Shown piece by piece: positions 1-9,106 of a stretch of 64,000 bases of DNA (its first letter is position 1; each line of letters opens with the position of its first letter). The notes beneath the pieces were generated by a model, which was not told where the DNA came from, did no database searches, and worked only from the letters and a program-made list of their open reading frames with translations. The stretch spans positions 1 to 64,000 of the forward strand of contig NZ_JAQBIE010000010.1 of assembly GCF_028294535.1 (NCBI RefSeq), written 5' to 3'. Source of the stretch: Paracoccus onchidii (GTDB lineage Bacteria > Pseudomonadota > Alphaproteobacteria > Rhodobacterales > Rhodobacteraceae). The position numbers and the translations under genes are program-made.

Positions 1-456
1 CCCGAACTGGATATGCCGGGCACCATCCCGTCACCCGCGCGCCGAGTAACCAGGCAACGCGAAACCCGAAAATTGTTGAAACGGCACGTCAAGAACCGAA
101 AACAGCTTTTCGACGAAATGGTGCGGGCGTGAACAATACCGGACACATGTTTACGGCGTATCTGTTCGATACCGGCAACCCGGCCGTTGGTTTTGACCTT
201 GGTCCACAGCCTGCATTGCCGACGGCCACGGAAAACAGTCCCGGATCAGAGAAATGGTCGACCGGCTTTGCCAATATATTGTTCCGTGCCGCTCCAATCG
301 ACCTCGATACCGGGAAGGTAACGCAAACTGATCGCGCCACCATCAACGCGTTTCCTGAACCGCAACACTCAATCGAAACCAAGGGCCCGACCAACCAGAA
401 TGGGGCGCTTCTACATGTACCAACCTTCAATTCTGACTAACCGGGGAGACCACATC
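1..456. other. Intergenic region upstream of the DUF1254 pair
   Basis: No recognisable gene was seen. A 103-residue reading frame on the + strand (129-440) and a 113-residue one on the - strand (89-430) cover each other, carry no motif and resemble nothing I know, so both are probably chance. The stretch presumably holds the promoter of the following gene, whose GGGGAG ribosome binding site lies at 443-448. I could not pick a convincing -35/-10 pair. Confidence 0.4.
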
Positions 457-1908
457 ATGCTGAAATATATCGCCGCTACGGCGTCGACCGTCGCGCTTCT
501 TGCCGGTGCGCCGGCCATCGCCCAACAGGCAACCCAGTTCTCCGACCTGTCAATGCCGAATGCCCAGGCGACACCGCACGAGGAATATGTCCGCATGCTC
601 GCGCGTCAGGCCTTTGTCTGGGGCTGGCCTATGGTGAACATGCAGAACCGGCATGACCAGATCACCCAGGCCCCTCAGCCGGGTTTGCTGGGCGGCATCC
701 TGCCTGTCGCGCCTCAGGGCCAGATCGCCATGCTCAGCGACTATATCCTGCCGTCCGAAACCTTCGTCACCTGTCCGAACCAGGACGTGGTTTACGGTCT
801 TGGTTTCTTCAATCTCGACGAACAGCCCGTCATTGCCCAGGTGCCGGATTTTGGCGACCGTTTCTGGGTCTATGCGTTCTATGATGCGCGGACCGATCAG
901 TTTGGCGAACTTGGAAAACCCTATGGCACAGAGCCGGGGTTCTATATGCTCGTCGGGCCGAACTGGGATGGCGAAGTGCCAGAAGGCGTGACCGATGTCA
1001 TCCGGTCATCGACCGCACTGGCAAACACAATCCCGCGGGTATTCAAGGACGACACGCCCGAAGATGCCGAGGCCGTACAGGCACTGATCGACCAGGTCGT
1101 GGTTTATCCGTTGGATCAGTTCGACGGCACCATGAAAACCACCGATTGGAGCGAACTTCCCCAAATTCCCAACCCTGCAGCCGATACGGACGGTGGTGAA
1201 ACCCAGTGGGTGGTCCCGGAAAAGTTCTTCGACCAGTTCGGCAAGGTTCTGGAAAGTGTGGCGCCCCTGCCGGGCGAAGAGGCCATGTATGCCCAGTTCA
1301 AATGGCTGCTGGACGTCGCCGCGAACAACGAAGAGCTGAAGCAGGCCATGGTGGACGAAGCGGTTCTGGCTGACAAAGAGCTCATTCAGCCGTTTTTCCG
1401 CTGGGAACATAATGGCAAGCCTGCCGGAAATGGCTGGAACCGGTCCGTCAACAATGCCGAATGGGGTGTGGACTATTTCGATCGTACCGGCACCGCGAAA
1501 TCGAACATGTTCGACAACCGCCCGAACGAAACACAGTACTATTACACCGATTACGACGTCGAGGGTGATCAGCTTGAAGGCGCGCAAAGCTACACAGTCA
1601 CCTTTGCCGCAGGACAAGAGCCACCGGTTGACGGGTTCTGGTCGCTGACGCTTTACAACGACAAGCACCTTTTCGCGCCCAACGAACTGGATCGTTATTC
1701 GCTCGGCACCAAGAGCAAAGGCATGCAGCGCAATGATGACGGTTCTCTGACGATCCATGTCGGCCACACCTCGCCCGGCGAGGATCTGGAAAGCAACTGG
1801 CTGCCCGCCCCGGAAGGAGAGTTCTCGCTCTATATCCGTGCCTATTGGGGGCAGGATCCGATCACCGACGGAACCTGGCAACCGCCGGTGATCGAAGTTG
1901 CAGGCTAA
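457..1908 (+). CDS. Secreted DUF1254/DUF1214 family protein, copy 1
   Basis: A 483-residue protein with an N-terminal signal peptide: hydrophobic core after Lys-3 and a cleavage-like APAIAQQ around residues 15-21. The mature part has the DUF1254 layout (a conserved FVWGWP block near residue 50, then [20 protein letters not shown]) and a C-terminal DUF1214 part ([13 protein letters not shown] followed by a [13 protein letters not shown] block). The family is periplasmic and of unproven biochemical function. The ATG at 457 was chosen because GGGGAG sits 8 bases upstream and the signal peptide starts there; an in-frame ATG at 400 has neither. The next gene is a diverged paralogue 75 bp downstream, so the two form a likely operon. 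Confidence 0.85.
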   Translation: MLKYIAATASTVALLAGAPAIAQQATQFSDLSMPNAQATPHEEYVRMLARQAFVWGWPMVNMQNRHDQITQAPQPGLLGGILPVAPQGQIAMLSDYILPSETFVTCPNQDVVYGLGFFNLDEQPVIAQVPDFGDRFWVYAFYDARTDQFGELGKPYGTEPGFYMLVGPNWDGEVPEGVTDVIRSSTALANTIPRVFKDDTPEDAEAVQALIDQVVVYPLDQFDGTMKTTDWSELPQIPNPAADTDGGETQWVVPEKFFDQFGKVLESVAPLPGEEAMYAQFKWLLDVAANNEELKQAMVDEAVLADKELIQPFFRWEHNGKPAGNGWNRSVNNAEWGVDYFDRTGTAKSNMFDNRPNETQYYYTDYDVEGDQLEGAQSYTVTFAAGQEPPVDGFWSLTLYNDKHLFAPNELDRYSLGTKSKGMQRNDDGSLTIHVGHTSPGEDLESNWLPAPEGEFSLYIRAYWGQDPITDGTWQPPVIEVAG

Positions 1909-1983
1909 AGGCCGTCATCGATGATGAATCCCTCTGGCGCGGATTATCTCGCGCCAGATATATTTCCCAACAGAGGATCGACC

Positions 1984-3477
1984 ATGCTCAATCGTCTTCG
2001 CACCACCTCGGCGCTGTGCCTGCTCGCGATCGCCGCTTCCACCCTTTCTCCGGCTCTCGCGCAGGACGCCGAACCCCCGCTGCCTCCCCTGGCGACACAG
2101 ATCAACGAAGGCAACTGGCTGGCCGAGGACGAGGCGCAGGACCTGCTGGCCGAAGTGTTCTATCAGCGCGCGGTCTATGCCTATATGACCATGCTGCCGG
2201 CCCTGAACGTGATCGGCATGCGCGACGGTTCCGAGGCGGAATTCGGCGCCGGCTACAATGTCCTGCCGATCTGGAAGGACCGGATGGACAGCCGTGCATG
2301 GGTGCCCACGCCCAATGCCGATGTCATCTATTCGATGAGCTATCTCGACCTCAAGGAAACCGGGCCGCTTGTCGTCAAGGCACCGCCCAATGTGATCGGG
2401 ATGTTTACCGATTTCTTCCAGCGCACCATCACCGATGTCGGCGCCATCGGTCCCGACCGGGCGCGCGGCGGCCTGTATCTGTTGCTACCACCGGGTTATC
2501 AGGGCGAGGTGCCGAAGGGTTACTTCGCATTCGAATCCTCGACCTATAATGTTTTCCTGTTCTTCCGCACGATCATGGCACAGGGCGAAGGCAAGCCCGA
2601 TCCGGCCCCGGCGGTCGCGACGGCGGAAACCACGCGGGTCTATCCGCTGTGGGAACAGGAAAAGGACATTCCCGCAATGGAATTCCCGAATGCCAGCGGC
2701 GTTCGTGTCAACATGATGTATCCGACGGATTTCGACTATTGGACCAAGCTCAAGGAGTTTGTCGATTACGAACCCGTCGAGGCGATCACGCCCGAGTTGC
2801 GCGGCGTTCTGGCCACCATCGGCATCGTCAAGGGCGAACCGTTCGAGCCGAACGACTGGCAGCAGGCGGCGCTTGAAAAGGCATTGACCAACGCACCCAG
2901 GATGATCCTTGCCGCGGCCCAGACCGGGCGCGAGGACGAGCGCAACAAGTATTATGACGATCGTCAGTGGGAACGCGCCTGGACCGGCGGCACCAATGAC
3001 TGGATGCAGGAAAGCTATCTGGATCTTGCAGCGCGGTCGCGTTTCTTCCAGTACGCCTATTCCTCGGCCCCGGCGATGGTGATGCGCACAACGGGTGCGG
3101 GATCGAAATATCCCTATACGATCCGCGATGCGGATGGGAACTTTCTTGAAGGCGGCAATACCTACAAGCTGACCCTGCCGCCCAACGTCCCCGCGGCGCT
3201 TTTCTGGGCGGTAACAGCCTATAACGTGACCGATGGCACGATGCCGGAAACCGAACAACTTCTGCCCTCGACCAACGGATATTACGACATTCCGCAGAAC
3301 GAGGACGGCTCGATCGACATCTGGTTCGGACCCGAAAAACCCGAAGGCGTCGCAGACGCGGCCTTCATCCAGACGGTTCCGGGACGCAACTTCGTGGCCT
3401 GCTTGCGCCTCTATGGTGCGGAAGATGCATTCTATGATCAGACATGGAAGCCCACCGACCTGACAAAGGTGGAATGA
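1984..3477 (+). CDS. Secreted DUF1254/DUF1214 family protein, copy 2
   Basis: A 497-residue paralogue of the upstream gene. A signal peptide covers about residues 1-25 (Arg-rich start, LCLLAIAAS core, ALAQ cleavage). Family blocks are present: RAVYAYMTMLPALNV, a TPNADVIYSMSYLDLKETGP block, and the C-terminal LFWAVTAYNVTDGTMPETEQ with DGSIDIWFGPEKP. The ATG at 1984 follows an AGAGGA ribosome binding site and begins the signal peptide; an in-frame ATG at 1921 would put 21 non-secretory residues in front. Both copies presumably act in the periplasm. A 13-bp inverted repeat downstream is the likely transcription end. Function beyond family membership is unknown. Confidence 0.85.
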   Translation: MLNRLRTTSALCLLAIAASTLSPALAQDAEPPLPPLATQINEGNWLAEDEAQDLLAEVFYQRAVYAYMTMLPALNVIGMRDGSEAEFGAGYNVLPIWKDRMDSRAWVPTPNADVIYSMSYLDLKETGPLVVKAPPNVIGMFTDFFQRTITDVGAIGPDRARGGLYLLLPPGYQGEVPKGYFAFESSTYNVFLFFRTIMAQGEGKPDPAPAVATAETTRVYPLWEQEKDIPAMEFPNASGVRVNMMYPTDFDYWTKLKEFVDYEPVEAITPELRGVLATIGIVKGEPFEPNDWQQAALEKALTNAPRMILAAAQTGREDERNKYYDDRQWERAWTGGTNDWMQESYLDLAARSRFFQYAYSSAPAMVMRTTGAGSKYPYTIRDADGNFLEGGNTYKLTLPPNVPAALFWAVTAYNVTDGTMPETEQLLPSTNGYYDIPQNEDGSIDIWFGPEKPEGVADAAFIQTVPGRNFVACLRLYGAEDAFYDQTWKPTDLTKVE

Positions 3478-3531
3478 TCAATTCCCACTGTTCAGGTGTT
3501 TGATCCTAAGCAAAAAAGCGGATTCTCGCTT

Positions 3532-3562
3532 GCTGTGGTGCGCCGGTCGGGCGCACCACAGC
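3532..3562. terminator. Inverted repeat after the DUF1254 pair
   Basis: A perfect 13-bp stem (GCTGTGGTGCGCC at 3532-3544, its complement at 3550-3562) with a 5-base loop, 54 bp after the stop of the second DUF1254 gene. There is no T run on either side, so if it terminates transcription it does so as a strong stem alone. It could also serve the reverse-strand fmd cluster arriving from the right. Confidence 0.55.
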
Positions 3563-3887
3563 CTAGGATGCGGACACGTTCATGTATCATAGCCAAAACA
3601 AAACCGTTGCGGCGAGCGCGACGGCGGGCAGGAATACCCAGGGACAGCGGTCTTAGCGGGTTCTGCCAAATATGATTTCGATCTGATTGCGCCGCTTTCG
3701 CCCGGGCGATAAAAGCGCCTACACTTTGTCTTGCTACGCTCTTCTGAACAAATTGGCATCGTAGCCGCGATATCCGAGCAGCCAGTCAACATCCGGCAGG
3801 CTACTCGCAAATGCCCGCGAATAATCCCGATGTGATCAGCACACATGACCCGCAAAACCATTGGCGGGCCGACAGATGGCGGCAAAC
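3563..3887. other. Intergenic region between convergent units
   Basis: Lies between the DUF1254 pair (+) and the fmdB end (-). A reverse-strand 137-residue frame (3580-3993) overlaps the 3' part of fmdB, has no motif and is probably not a gene. I see nothing else here. Confidence 0.4.
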
Positions 3888-4220
3888 TCAGTGAGAGATC
3901 ATCCAGGGACGCGTACCCATCAGCGATTTCGAACCATCCGGGCGGTGCAAAGTCCGGCTCGGCTTTTTCTTTCCCCCTGAACAGCAGCCGCATCCAGGGC
4001 CATGGCTGCTAAGCCGCTTTGGGCTGTCGGCGCTGCGTTCATTCGTCGCAAACGCGGTCCGACGGCTGGCGTCCATATTGGCAAGACGAGGCGCGGTCAG
4101 CATCACACGCGGCGCAGCTTTCGCGCAGCTGGGGCAGGCGCAAGGGTCGGTGAATGCGGACATGGGAGCCAGTGCTTCAAAAGGACCGCAATCGGGGCAG
4201 GCATAATCATAAACGGGCAT
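3888..4220 (-). CDS. fmdB: FmdB-family zinc-ribbon protein
   Basis: A 110-residue protein starting MPVYDYACPDCG, the standard opening of FmdB proteins, with two CxxC pairs near residues 8-11 and 29-34 that should form a zinc ribbon. A second cysteine group (GPGCGCCSGGKKK) lies near residue 77. FmdB was named as a regulator of amidase genes in Methylophilus, but its mode of action is not settled. The start at 4220 gives the family N terminus; a longer frame reaching 4340 would overlap the end of fmdA. It lies 61 bp downstream of fmdA in the same direction and is the last gene of the amide cluster. Confidence 0.85.
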   Translation of the reverse strand: MPVYDYACPDCGPFEALAPMSAFTDPCACPSCAKAAPRVMLTAPRLANMDASRRTAFATNERSADSPKRLSSHGPGCGCCSGGKKKPSRTLHRPDGSKSLMGTRPWMISH

Positions 4221-4281
4221 GGCCAATTCTTTCAGATAGGCTGGGGGGCAGACCGCGTGGGTCCCACGCGGCCCACGCTTG

Positions 4282-5517
4282 TCAAAGATCGGGCGCGATT
4301 GGCATGTCGACAGATCCATCGACCAGCTGGGTCGGGCCATCTGGAGACGGCATCAGCGCCGAGCCGTTCTCGAAGATGTCCGTCGGCAACCACAAGGTCG
4401 CACAAGCATTGGGAACATCGACCACCCCCGAGATATGCCCCTGCACAGGTGCGGTACCCAGAATGGAATAGCCTTGCGCGCCGGAATAGCCGAACTTTTT
4501 CAGGTACTCGATTGCATTCAGGCAGGCCTGCCGATAGGCGACATGAACATCCAGATAGTGTTGCTTGCCCCCCTCATCCACGCTGATTCCCTCGAAGATC
4601 AGGAAGTCGTCGTATTTCGGAACGATGGGTGAAGGGCGGAAGATCGGGTTTTTGATGGCGTATTTCTCCATCCCGCCCTTGATCAGGCTGACCCGGATAT
4701 GCAACCACCCCGCCATCTCGATCGCGCCGCAAAAGGTGATCTCGCCATCGCCCTGACTGAAATGCAGATCGCCCATCGAGAGGCCCGCACCGTCAACATA
4801 GACCGGAAAGTAGATCTTCGACCCGCGGCTCAGATCCTTGATGTCGCAATTGCCGCCATGTTCACGCGGGGGCACGGTGCGCGCACCTTCGGCAGCGGCC
4901 TTGTCGCGGGCCTCGCCTTTCATTTTTCCCATATGTGCCGATTGCGTGGTCGGCAGGTTAGCAAGCCCAGGCACGCGGTTTGGGTCGGTGGCGACCAAAC
5001 CTTTTTCGCGCTCGTTCCACATGTCCAACATCTTTCGGTCAGGCAGGCAGCCAATCAGGCCTGGATGAATCAAGCCCGCATAGCGCACGCCGGGAATATG
5101 GCGTGACCGGGTAAACATGCCTTCGAAGTCCCAGATGGATTTCTGCGCATCGGGGAAGTGGTCGGTTAGAAAACCGCCACCGTTCTGCTTGGAGAAAAAG
5201 CCGTTGAAACCCCAGTTCATCTCTTCTTTCGCGCCGATATCGAGGATATCGACCACCAGCAGATCGCCCGGCTCGGCACCTTTCACGCCGATGGGGCCGG
5301 ACAGATAGTGAACTTGTTCCAGTTCAACGTCGCGCACGTCGGATGCGTCGTCGTCATTGGCGATCTGCCCCCCGGTCCAGTCATAGGTTTCGACCTTGAA
5401 ATCGTCGCCGGGTTCCACCCAGCAGGCCATCGGGATGTCGCAATGCCAGCGGTTGTGAACGGCCTCGTTCGTATGGGGGCTTTCGCTCAGGTTTACAGAG
5501 ATCAACGTGTCGGCCAT
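4282..5517 (-). CDS. fmdA: Formamidase/acetamidase FmdA
   Basis: A 411-residue enzyme of the FmdA_AmdA family (typical length about 400-415), hydrolysing formamide or other short amides to ammonia and the acid in the cytoplasm. Family blocks include VHNRWHCDIPMACWVEPGD near the N terminus, GDLLVVDILDIG, RHIPGVRYAGLIHPGLIGC, EHGGNCDIKDLSRGSKIYFPV and SMGDLHFSQGDGEI. The start at 5517 is set by an AGGAGG ribosome binding site just upstream; the open frame runs 29 codons further back without support. It follows the ABC transporter genes on the same strand, so import and hydrolysis of amides are probably co-expressed. The exact amide is not certain. Confidence 0.9.
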   Translation of the reverse strand: MADTLISVNLSESPHTNEAVHNRWHCDIPMACWVEPGDDFKVETYDWTGGQIANDDDASDVRDVELEQVHYLSGPIGVKGAEPGDLLVVDILDIGAKEEMNWGFNGFFSKQNGGGFLTDHFPDAQKSIWDFEGMFTRSRHIPGVRYAGLIHPGLIGCLPDRKMLDMWNEREKGLVATDPNRVPGLANLPTTQSAHMGKMKGEARDKAAAEGARTVPPREHGGNCDIKDLSRGSKIYFPVYVDGAGLSMGDLHFSQGDGEITFCGAIEMAGWLHIRVSLIKGGMEKYAIKNPIFRPSPIVPKYDDFLIFEGISVDEGGKQHYLDVHVAYRQACLNAIEYLKKFGYSGAQGYSILGTAPVQGHISGVVDVPNACATLWLPTDIFENGSALMPSPDGPTQLVDGSVDMPIAPDL

Positions 5518-5545
5518 GGCGGGCCTCCTCTTCTTCATGCTGGGT

Positions 5546-6235
5546 TCAGACGGATAGGAATTTCGAGACATGCGCCTCGTCGACGCTCGCGCGGGGGCTG
5601 TCATGGACGAAGGCGCCCTTTTCGAGAACCATCACCCTGTCGGCCACATCCAGCGCGAAACTCAGCACTTGTTCGGACACGACGATGGTCAGCCCGCGTT
5701 CATCGCGGATGCGGCGCAGCGTCCGGGCCATGTCACGGATGATCGAGGGCTGGATGCCCTCGGTCGGCTCGTCCAGCAACAGGACCTTGGGGTCGGATGC
5801 CAGGGCGCGCGCAATGGCAAGCTGCTGCTGCTGTCCGCCCGAGAGGTTGCCACCGCGCCGGTGCTTCATCTCAACCAGGACGGGGAACAACTCGTAGATG
5901 TCGTCCGGCACGGTCTTCTTGCCGGTGACGGTAAGGCCGGTCTCGACATTTTCCTCGACCGTCATGGCCGAAAAGATCTGCCGCCCTTGCGGCACATAGG
6001 CCAGCCCCCCGGCAACGCGGGCATGGGATTTCAGGCCTGTCATCTTGCAGTCCCCCACCGTGATCGCCCCCCCGGTCGCAGGAACGATGCCCATCAGCGA
6101 CTTCATCAGCGTGGTCTTGCCCATGCCGTTGCGGCCCATGATCGCGACAATTTCGCCCTTGGGCACCTGAAGGTCGAGGCCGTGCAAAACCTCGGATTCG
6201 CCATAGCCCGAGGTAAGTTTATCGATGGTCAGCAT
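5546..6235 (-). CDS. urtE: Urea/short-chain amide ABC transporter ATPase (UrtE-type)
   Basis: A 229-residue ATPase of the branched-chain-amino-acid/urea transporter class. It shows Walker A MGRNGMGKTTL near residue 38, signature NLSGGQQQQLAIARAL and Walker B VLLLDEPTEGIQPSI, the last being typical of UrtE/LivF subunits. Starting at 6235 (MLTIDKLTSGYG) fits the family and leaves a 10-base gap after urtD. It sits in the cytoplasm with the UrtBC channel. The link to formamidase and FmdB suggests the system is FmdDEF-like, moving short amides and/or urea, rather than urea only. Confidence 0.88.
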   Translation of the reverse strand: MLTIDKLTSGYGESEVLHGLDLQVPKGEIVAIMGRNGMGKTTLMKSLMGIVPATGGAITVGDCKMTGLKSHARVAGGLAYVPQGRQIFSAMTVEENVETGLTVTGKKTVPDDIYELFPVLVEMKHRRGGNLSGGQQQQLAIARALASDPKVLLLDEPTEGIQPSIIRDMARTLRRIRDERGLTIVVSEQVLSFALDVADRVMVLEKGAFVHDSPRASVDEAHVSKFLSV

Positions 6236-6245
6236 CACATGCTCC

Positions 6246-6989
6246 TCAGTGGCCCAGATAGACTTCGACGACCTTCGGATCGGCCTGAACATGGGCCATC
6301 GATCCTTCCGAAAGGCGCTTGCCCTGGTGCATAACCGTCACGCGGGTCGCGATGTCGGCGACAAAGCCCATGTCATGTTCGATCACGATGACTGCACGGT
6401 CCCGGATGATCCGGTTCAGCAACTCTGCCGTTTTCTTGCGTTCTGCCACCGACATGCCCGCAACCGGTTCGTCCAGCATCATCAACTGCGGGTCCTGGAT
6501 CAGCAGCATCCCGATTTCGAGCCACTGTTTCTGCCCGTGGCTGAGAATGGCCGCACGTTCCTGCAGAAAGTCGCCCAGAAAGATCGTCTCGGCGACCTCG
6601 CGGATGCGGGCATCCACATCGCCATCGCGACGGAAGGTCAGCGCGCCGAATACCGTGTGCCCACGCGGATAGCTGATCTCGAGATTCTCGAAGACAGTCA
6701 GATCTTCGTAGACCGACGGCGTCTGGAACTTGCGCCCGACGCCCGCATGGACGATCTGGTCTTCGCGCATACGGGTCAATTCGGCCCCCTTGAACTCGAT
6801 CGATCCGGCGGTGGCGCGGGTGCGTCCGCAAATCAGGTCCAGGACCGTCGTCTTCCCGGCCCCGTTCGGACCGATGATGACGCGGCATTCGTTCGGCTCG
6901 ATATAGAAGCTGAGGCCATCGACCGCCTTGAACCCGTCAAAGGACACGCTCAGATCCTCGACTGTCAGAATGAAGTTTGGGTTTTCCAT
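6246..6989 (-). CDS. urtD: Urea/short-chain amide ABC transporter ATPase (UrtD-type)
   Basis: A 247-residue ATPase, the larger of the pair. Walker A is IGPNGAGKTTVLDLICGRT near residue 43; the signature region is ILSHGQKQWLEIGMLL, the SHGQKQWLE form being characteristic of UrtD; Walker B is LMMLDEPVAGMSVAERKKT. The start at 6989 (MENPNFILTVEDLSVSFDG) is preferred over a frame open to 7073, which would overlap urtC more deeply. The start lies 10 bases after the urtC stop, so the two are tightly coupled. Confidence 0.9.
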   Translation of the reverse strand: MENPNFILTVEDLSVSFDGFKAVDGLSFYIEPNECRVIIGPNGAGKTTVLDLICGRTRATAGSIEFKGAELTRMREDQIVHAGVGRKFQTPSVYEDLTVFENLEISYPRGHTVFGALTFRRDGDVDARIREVAETIFLGDFLQERAAILSHGQKQWLEIGMLLIQDPQLMMLDEPVAGMSVAERKKTAELLNRIIRDRAVIVIEHDMGFVADIATRVTVMHQGKRLSEGSMAHVQADPKVVEVYLGH

Positions 6990-6999
6990 GATGATTGCC

Positions 7000-8109
7000 T
7001 TATTCTGCCGGCTGGGGAGCGGTCGCAGGGGTTTGACGCCAACCCCGCAGGCGCGGCTTGATGTAATCGTCAAACAGACCCGCCAACCCGTTGGGGAAGG
7101 CCATCACGACGGCAATGAACAGTGCGCCAAGTCCGAACAGCCACAACTCGGGGAAGCTTTCCGAGAATGTCGTCTTGGCCCAGTTGACCAGCAGCGCCCC
7201 ATAGACCGCGCCCATCAGCGAATGACGCCCGCCGACCGCGCAAAAGATCACCATCTCGATCGACGGGACGATGCCGACGATAGTCGGGGACATGAAGCCG
7301 ACCTGCAGCGTGAACATCGCCCCGCCCACTGCTGCCATCATTGCGCCCACGCAGAAGATGAAAATCTTGAAGCTGGCGACATCGTAGCCCGAGAAACGGA
7401 CCCGGTCTTCGGCATCGCGCATCGCCACGAGGACGCGACCGAATTTGGACTTGCGAATTGCCATTGCAACCACCAAGCAGCCAAACAGAAGGATCGCATT
7501 GACGAAATAGAGGACAGTCTTGGCACCATCGGGGCGAATGTCCCACCCCATCAGCGTACGCAGGTCGGTGATGCCATTCACCCCACCGGTATAGCCCTGC
7601 TGCCCCACGATCAGGATCGTGGCGATCGCTGCGATCGCTTGCGTGATAATGGCGAAATAGACCCCGCTGACACGGCGGCGGAACATGGCATAGCCGATGA
7701 CAAAGGCGAAAGCCGCGGGCACGACGAAAATCGCGATCAGCGTGAAGGCGAAGCTGTTGAAGGGCTGCCACCAGATCGGCAGCGCCGAGATCTGGTTCCA
7801 ATCCATGAAGTCCGGGATGCCGGGTGTGGATTGGATCGCCGTCGCCTCGGGGGTCGATGCCTCAAGCTTGAGGAACATCGCCATGCAATAGCCCCCTAGC
7901 CCGAAGAATACCCCCTGGCCAAGGCTGAGGATGCCACCGGCACCCCAGCACAAGACCAGCCCGATCGCCACGAAAGCATAGGACAGGTACTTGCCGAACA
8001 GGTTCAGGCGAAAATCGTCCAGCATGACCGGGAAGGCCACGAAGATGATCAGCGCGAGGATAGCGAGGCCCACGGCCTCGCTGCGCGTCAGGAACGAAGT
8101 CTTTGTCAT
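7000..8109 (-). CDS. urtC: Urea/short-chain amide ABC transporter permease (UrtC-type)
   Basis: A 369-residue inner-membrane permease with about ten hydrophobic segments, of the LivM/UrtC family. Recognisable blocks are GGILSLGQGVFFGLGGYCMAMFL near residue 60, RSGVYFAI-type sequence RRVSGVYFAIITQAIA, GYTGGVNGITDL and MGWDIRPDGAKTVLYF; the GVNGITDL stretch is typical of UrtC. It pairs with UrtB to form the channel. It is 10 bases downstream of urtB and 10 bases upstream of urtD. Confidence 0.88.
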   Translation of the reverse strand: MTKTSFLTRSEAVGLAILALIIFVAFPVMLDDFRLNLFGKYLSYAFVAIGLVLCWGAGGILSLGQGVFFGLGGYCMAMFLKLEASTPEATAIQSTPGIPDFMDWNQISALPIWWQPFNSFAFTLIAIFVVPAAFAFVIGYAMFRRRVSGVYFAIITQAIAAIATILIVGQQGYTGGVNGITDLRTLMGWDIRPDGAKTVLYFVNAILLFGCLVVAMAIRKSKFGRVLVAMRDAEDRVRFSGYDVASFKIFIFCVGAMMAAVGGAMFTLQVGFMSPTIVGIVPSIEMVIFCAVGGRHSLMGAVYGALLVNWAKTTFSESFPELWLFGLGALFIAVVMAFPNGLAGLFDDYIKPRLRGWRQTPATAPQPAE

Positions 8110-8119
8110 CGTCAGGCCC

Positions 8120-9046
8120 TCATTTCCGAAGTTTCATGGCGAACAGGCCCTGCGGACGCAGCATCAGGATGCCCACGACCACCAGCAACGTGATGACCTT
8201 TGCCATCGAGCCAGAGAGAAAGAATTCCAGGATCGACTGCGCCTGACTGATCGAGAAAGCCGAGGCGATCGTGCCCAGCAGGCTTGCAGCGCCGCCGAAC
8301 ACGACGACCAGGAAGGTATCCACGATATACGCCTGTCCCGAGGTCGGGCCCGTCGATCCGATCATGGTAAAGGCAGCGCCCGCCACGCCGGCAACTCCAC
8401 AGCCGATCCCAAAGGTCATCCGGTCTGTGCGTTCGGTGTCGATCCCGACGGCCCCCGCCATTACCCGGTTCTGGGTCACCGCGCGAACCTGACGGCCCCA
8501 GGCCGACCTGTACATCATGACATAGACCGCCGCCGAAATACCAAGGGCCAAGACCATGACGAAGATACCGTTGATCGGAATCTCGATCAGATCGGTGACA
8601 GGCAGAGATCCCATCATCCATTGTGGAATGGTGACGCCAACCTCACGCGCTCCGAACAGCGACCGGAAGGTTTGTTGCAAGATCAGGCTCAGACCCCAAG
8701 TCGCCAGCAACGTATCCAGCGGCCGCTTGTACAGATGCCGGATCATCGCCCATTCGACAATCATCCCAAGCAAACCCGACGCACAGAACGCCAGGACCAT
8801 CGCGACAAAGAAATAGGCCCCGAACAGCGCCGGCATATAGGCAGCAAAGGCGTTCGAGACCAGATAGGTGACATAGGCGCCCAGGATCATGAACTCGCCA
8901 TGGGCCATATTGATGACGCCCATCTGACCGAAAATGATCGCAAGTCCCAGGGCCATCAGCACGAAGACCGAAAACAGGATCAGCCCGGCAAAGCCCTGCA
9001 TGGTGATAATCGCGCCAAGTTCTGGCAGGGAATAGCCCGAGAACAT
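8120..9046 (-). CDS. urtB: Urea/short-chain amide ABC transporter permease (UrtB-type)
   Basis: A 308-residue inner-membrane permease of the LivH/UrtB family. It has FGQMGVINMAHGEFMILGAYVTYLV near residue 40, RPLDTLLATWGLSLILQQTFR near residue 108 and AWGRQVRAVTQNRVMAGAVGIDTERTD in the cytoplasmic loop, all standard UrtB blocks. An AAGGAGAG-like ribosome binding site precedes the start at 9046. It begins 60 bases after the binding-protein gene, consistent with one operon in which the binding protein is made in excess. Confidence 0.88.
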   Translation of the reverse strand: MFSGYSLPELGAIITMQGFAGLILFSVFVLMALGLAIIFGQMGVINMAHGEFMILGAYVTYLVSNAFAAYMPALFGAYFFVAMVLAFCASGLLGMIVEWAMIRHLYKRPLDTLLATWGLSLILQQTFRSLFGAREVGVTIPQWMMGSLPVTDLIEIPINGIFVMVLALGISAAVYVMMYRSAWGRQVRAVTQNRVMAGAVGIDTERTDRMTFGIGCGVAGVAGAAFTMIGSTGPTSGQAYIVDTFLVVVFGGAASLLGTIASAFSISQAQSILEFFLSGSMAKVITLLVVVGILMLRPQGLFAMKLRK

Positions 9047-9106
9047 CGGAACTCTCCTTGAATTAGGGGGATGGCTGGCGGCGCTGCACAGGCCGCCAAA
9101 GCAGGC

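Noticed and set aside
129..440. 103-residue forward frame before the first DUF1254 gene
   Set aside because: No motif or ribosome binding site, and mirrored by a reverse-strand frame of similar length; treated as chance.
3580..3993. 137-residue reverse-strand frame
   Set aside because: It overlaps the 3' part of the well-supported fmdB gene, has no motif and an unlikely composition.
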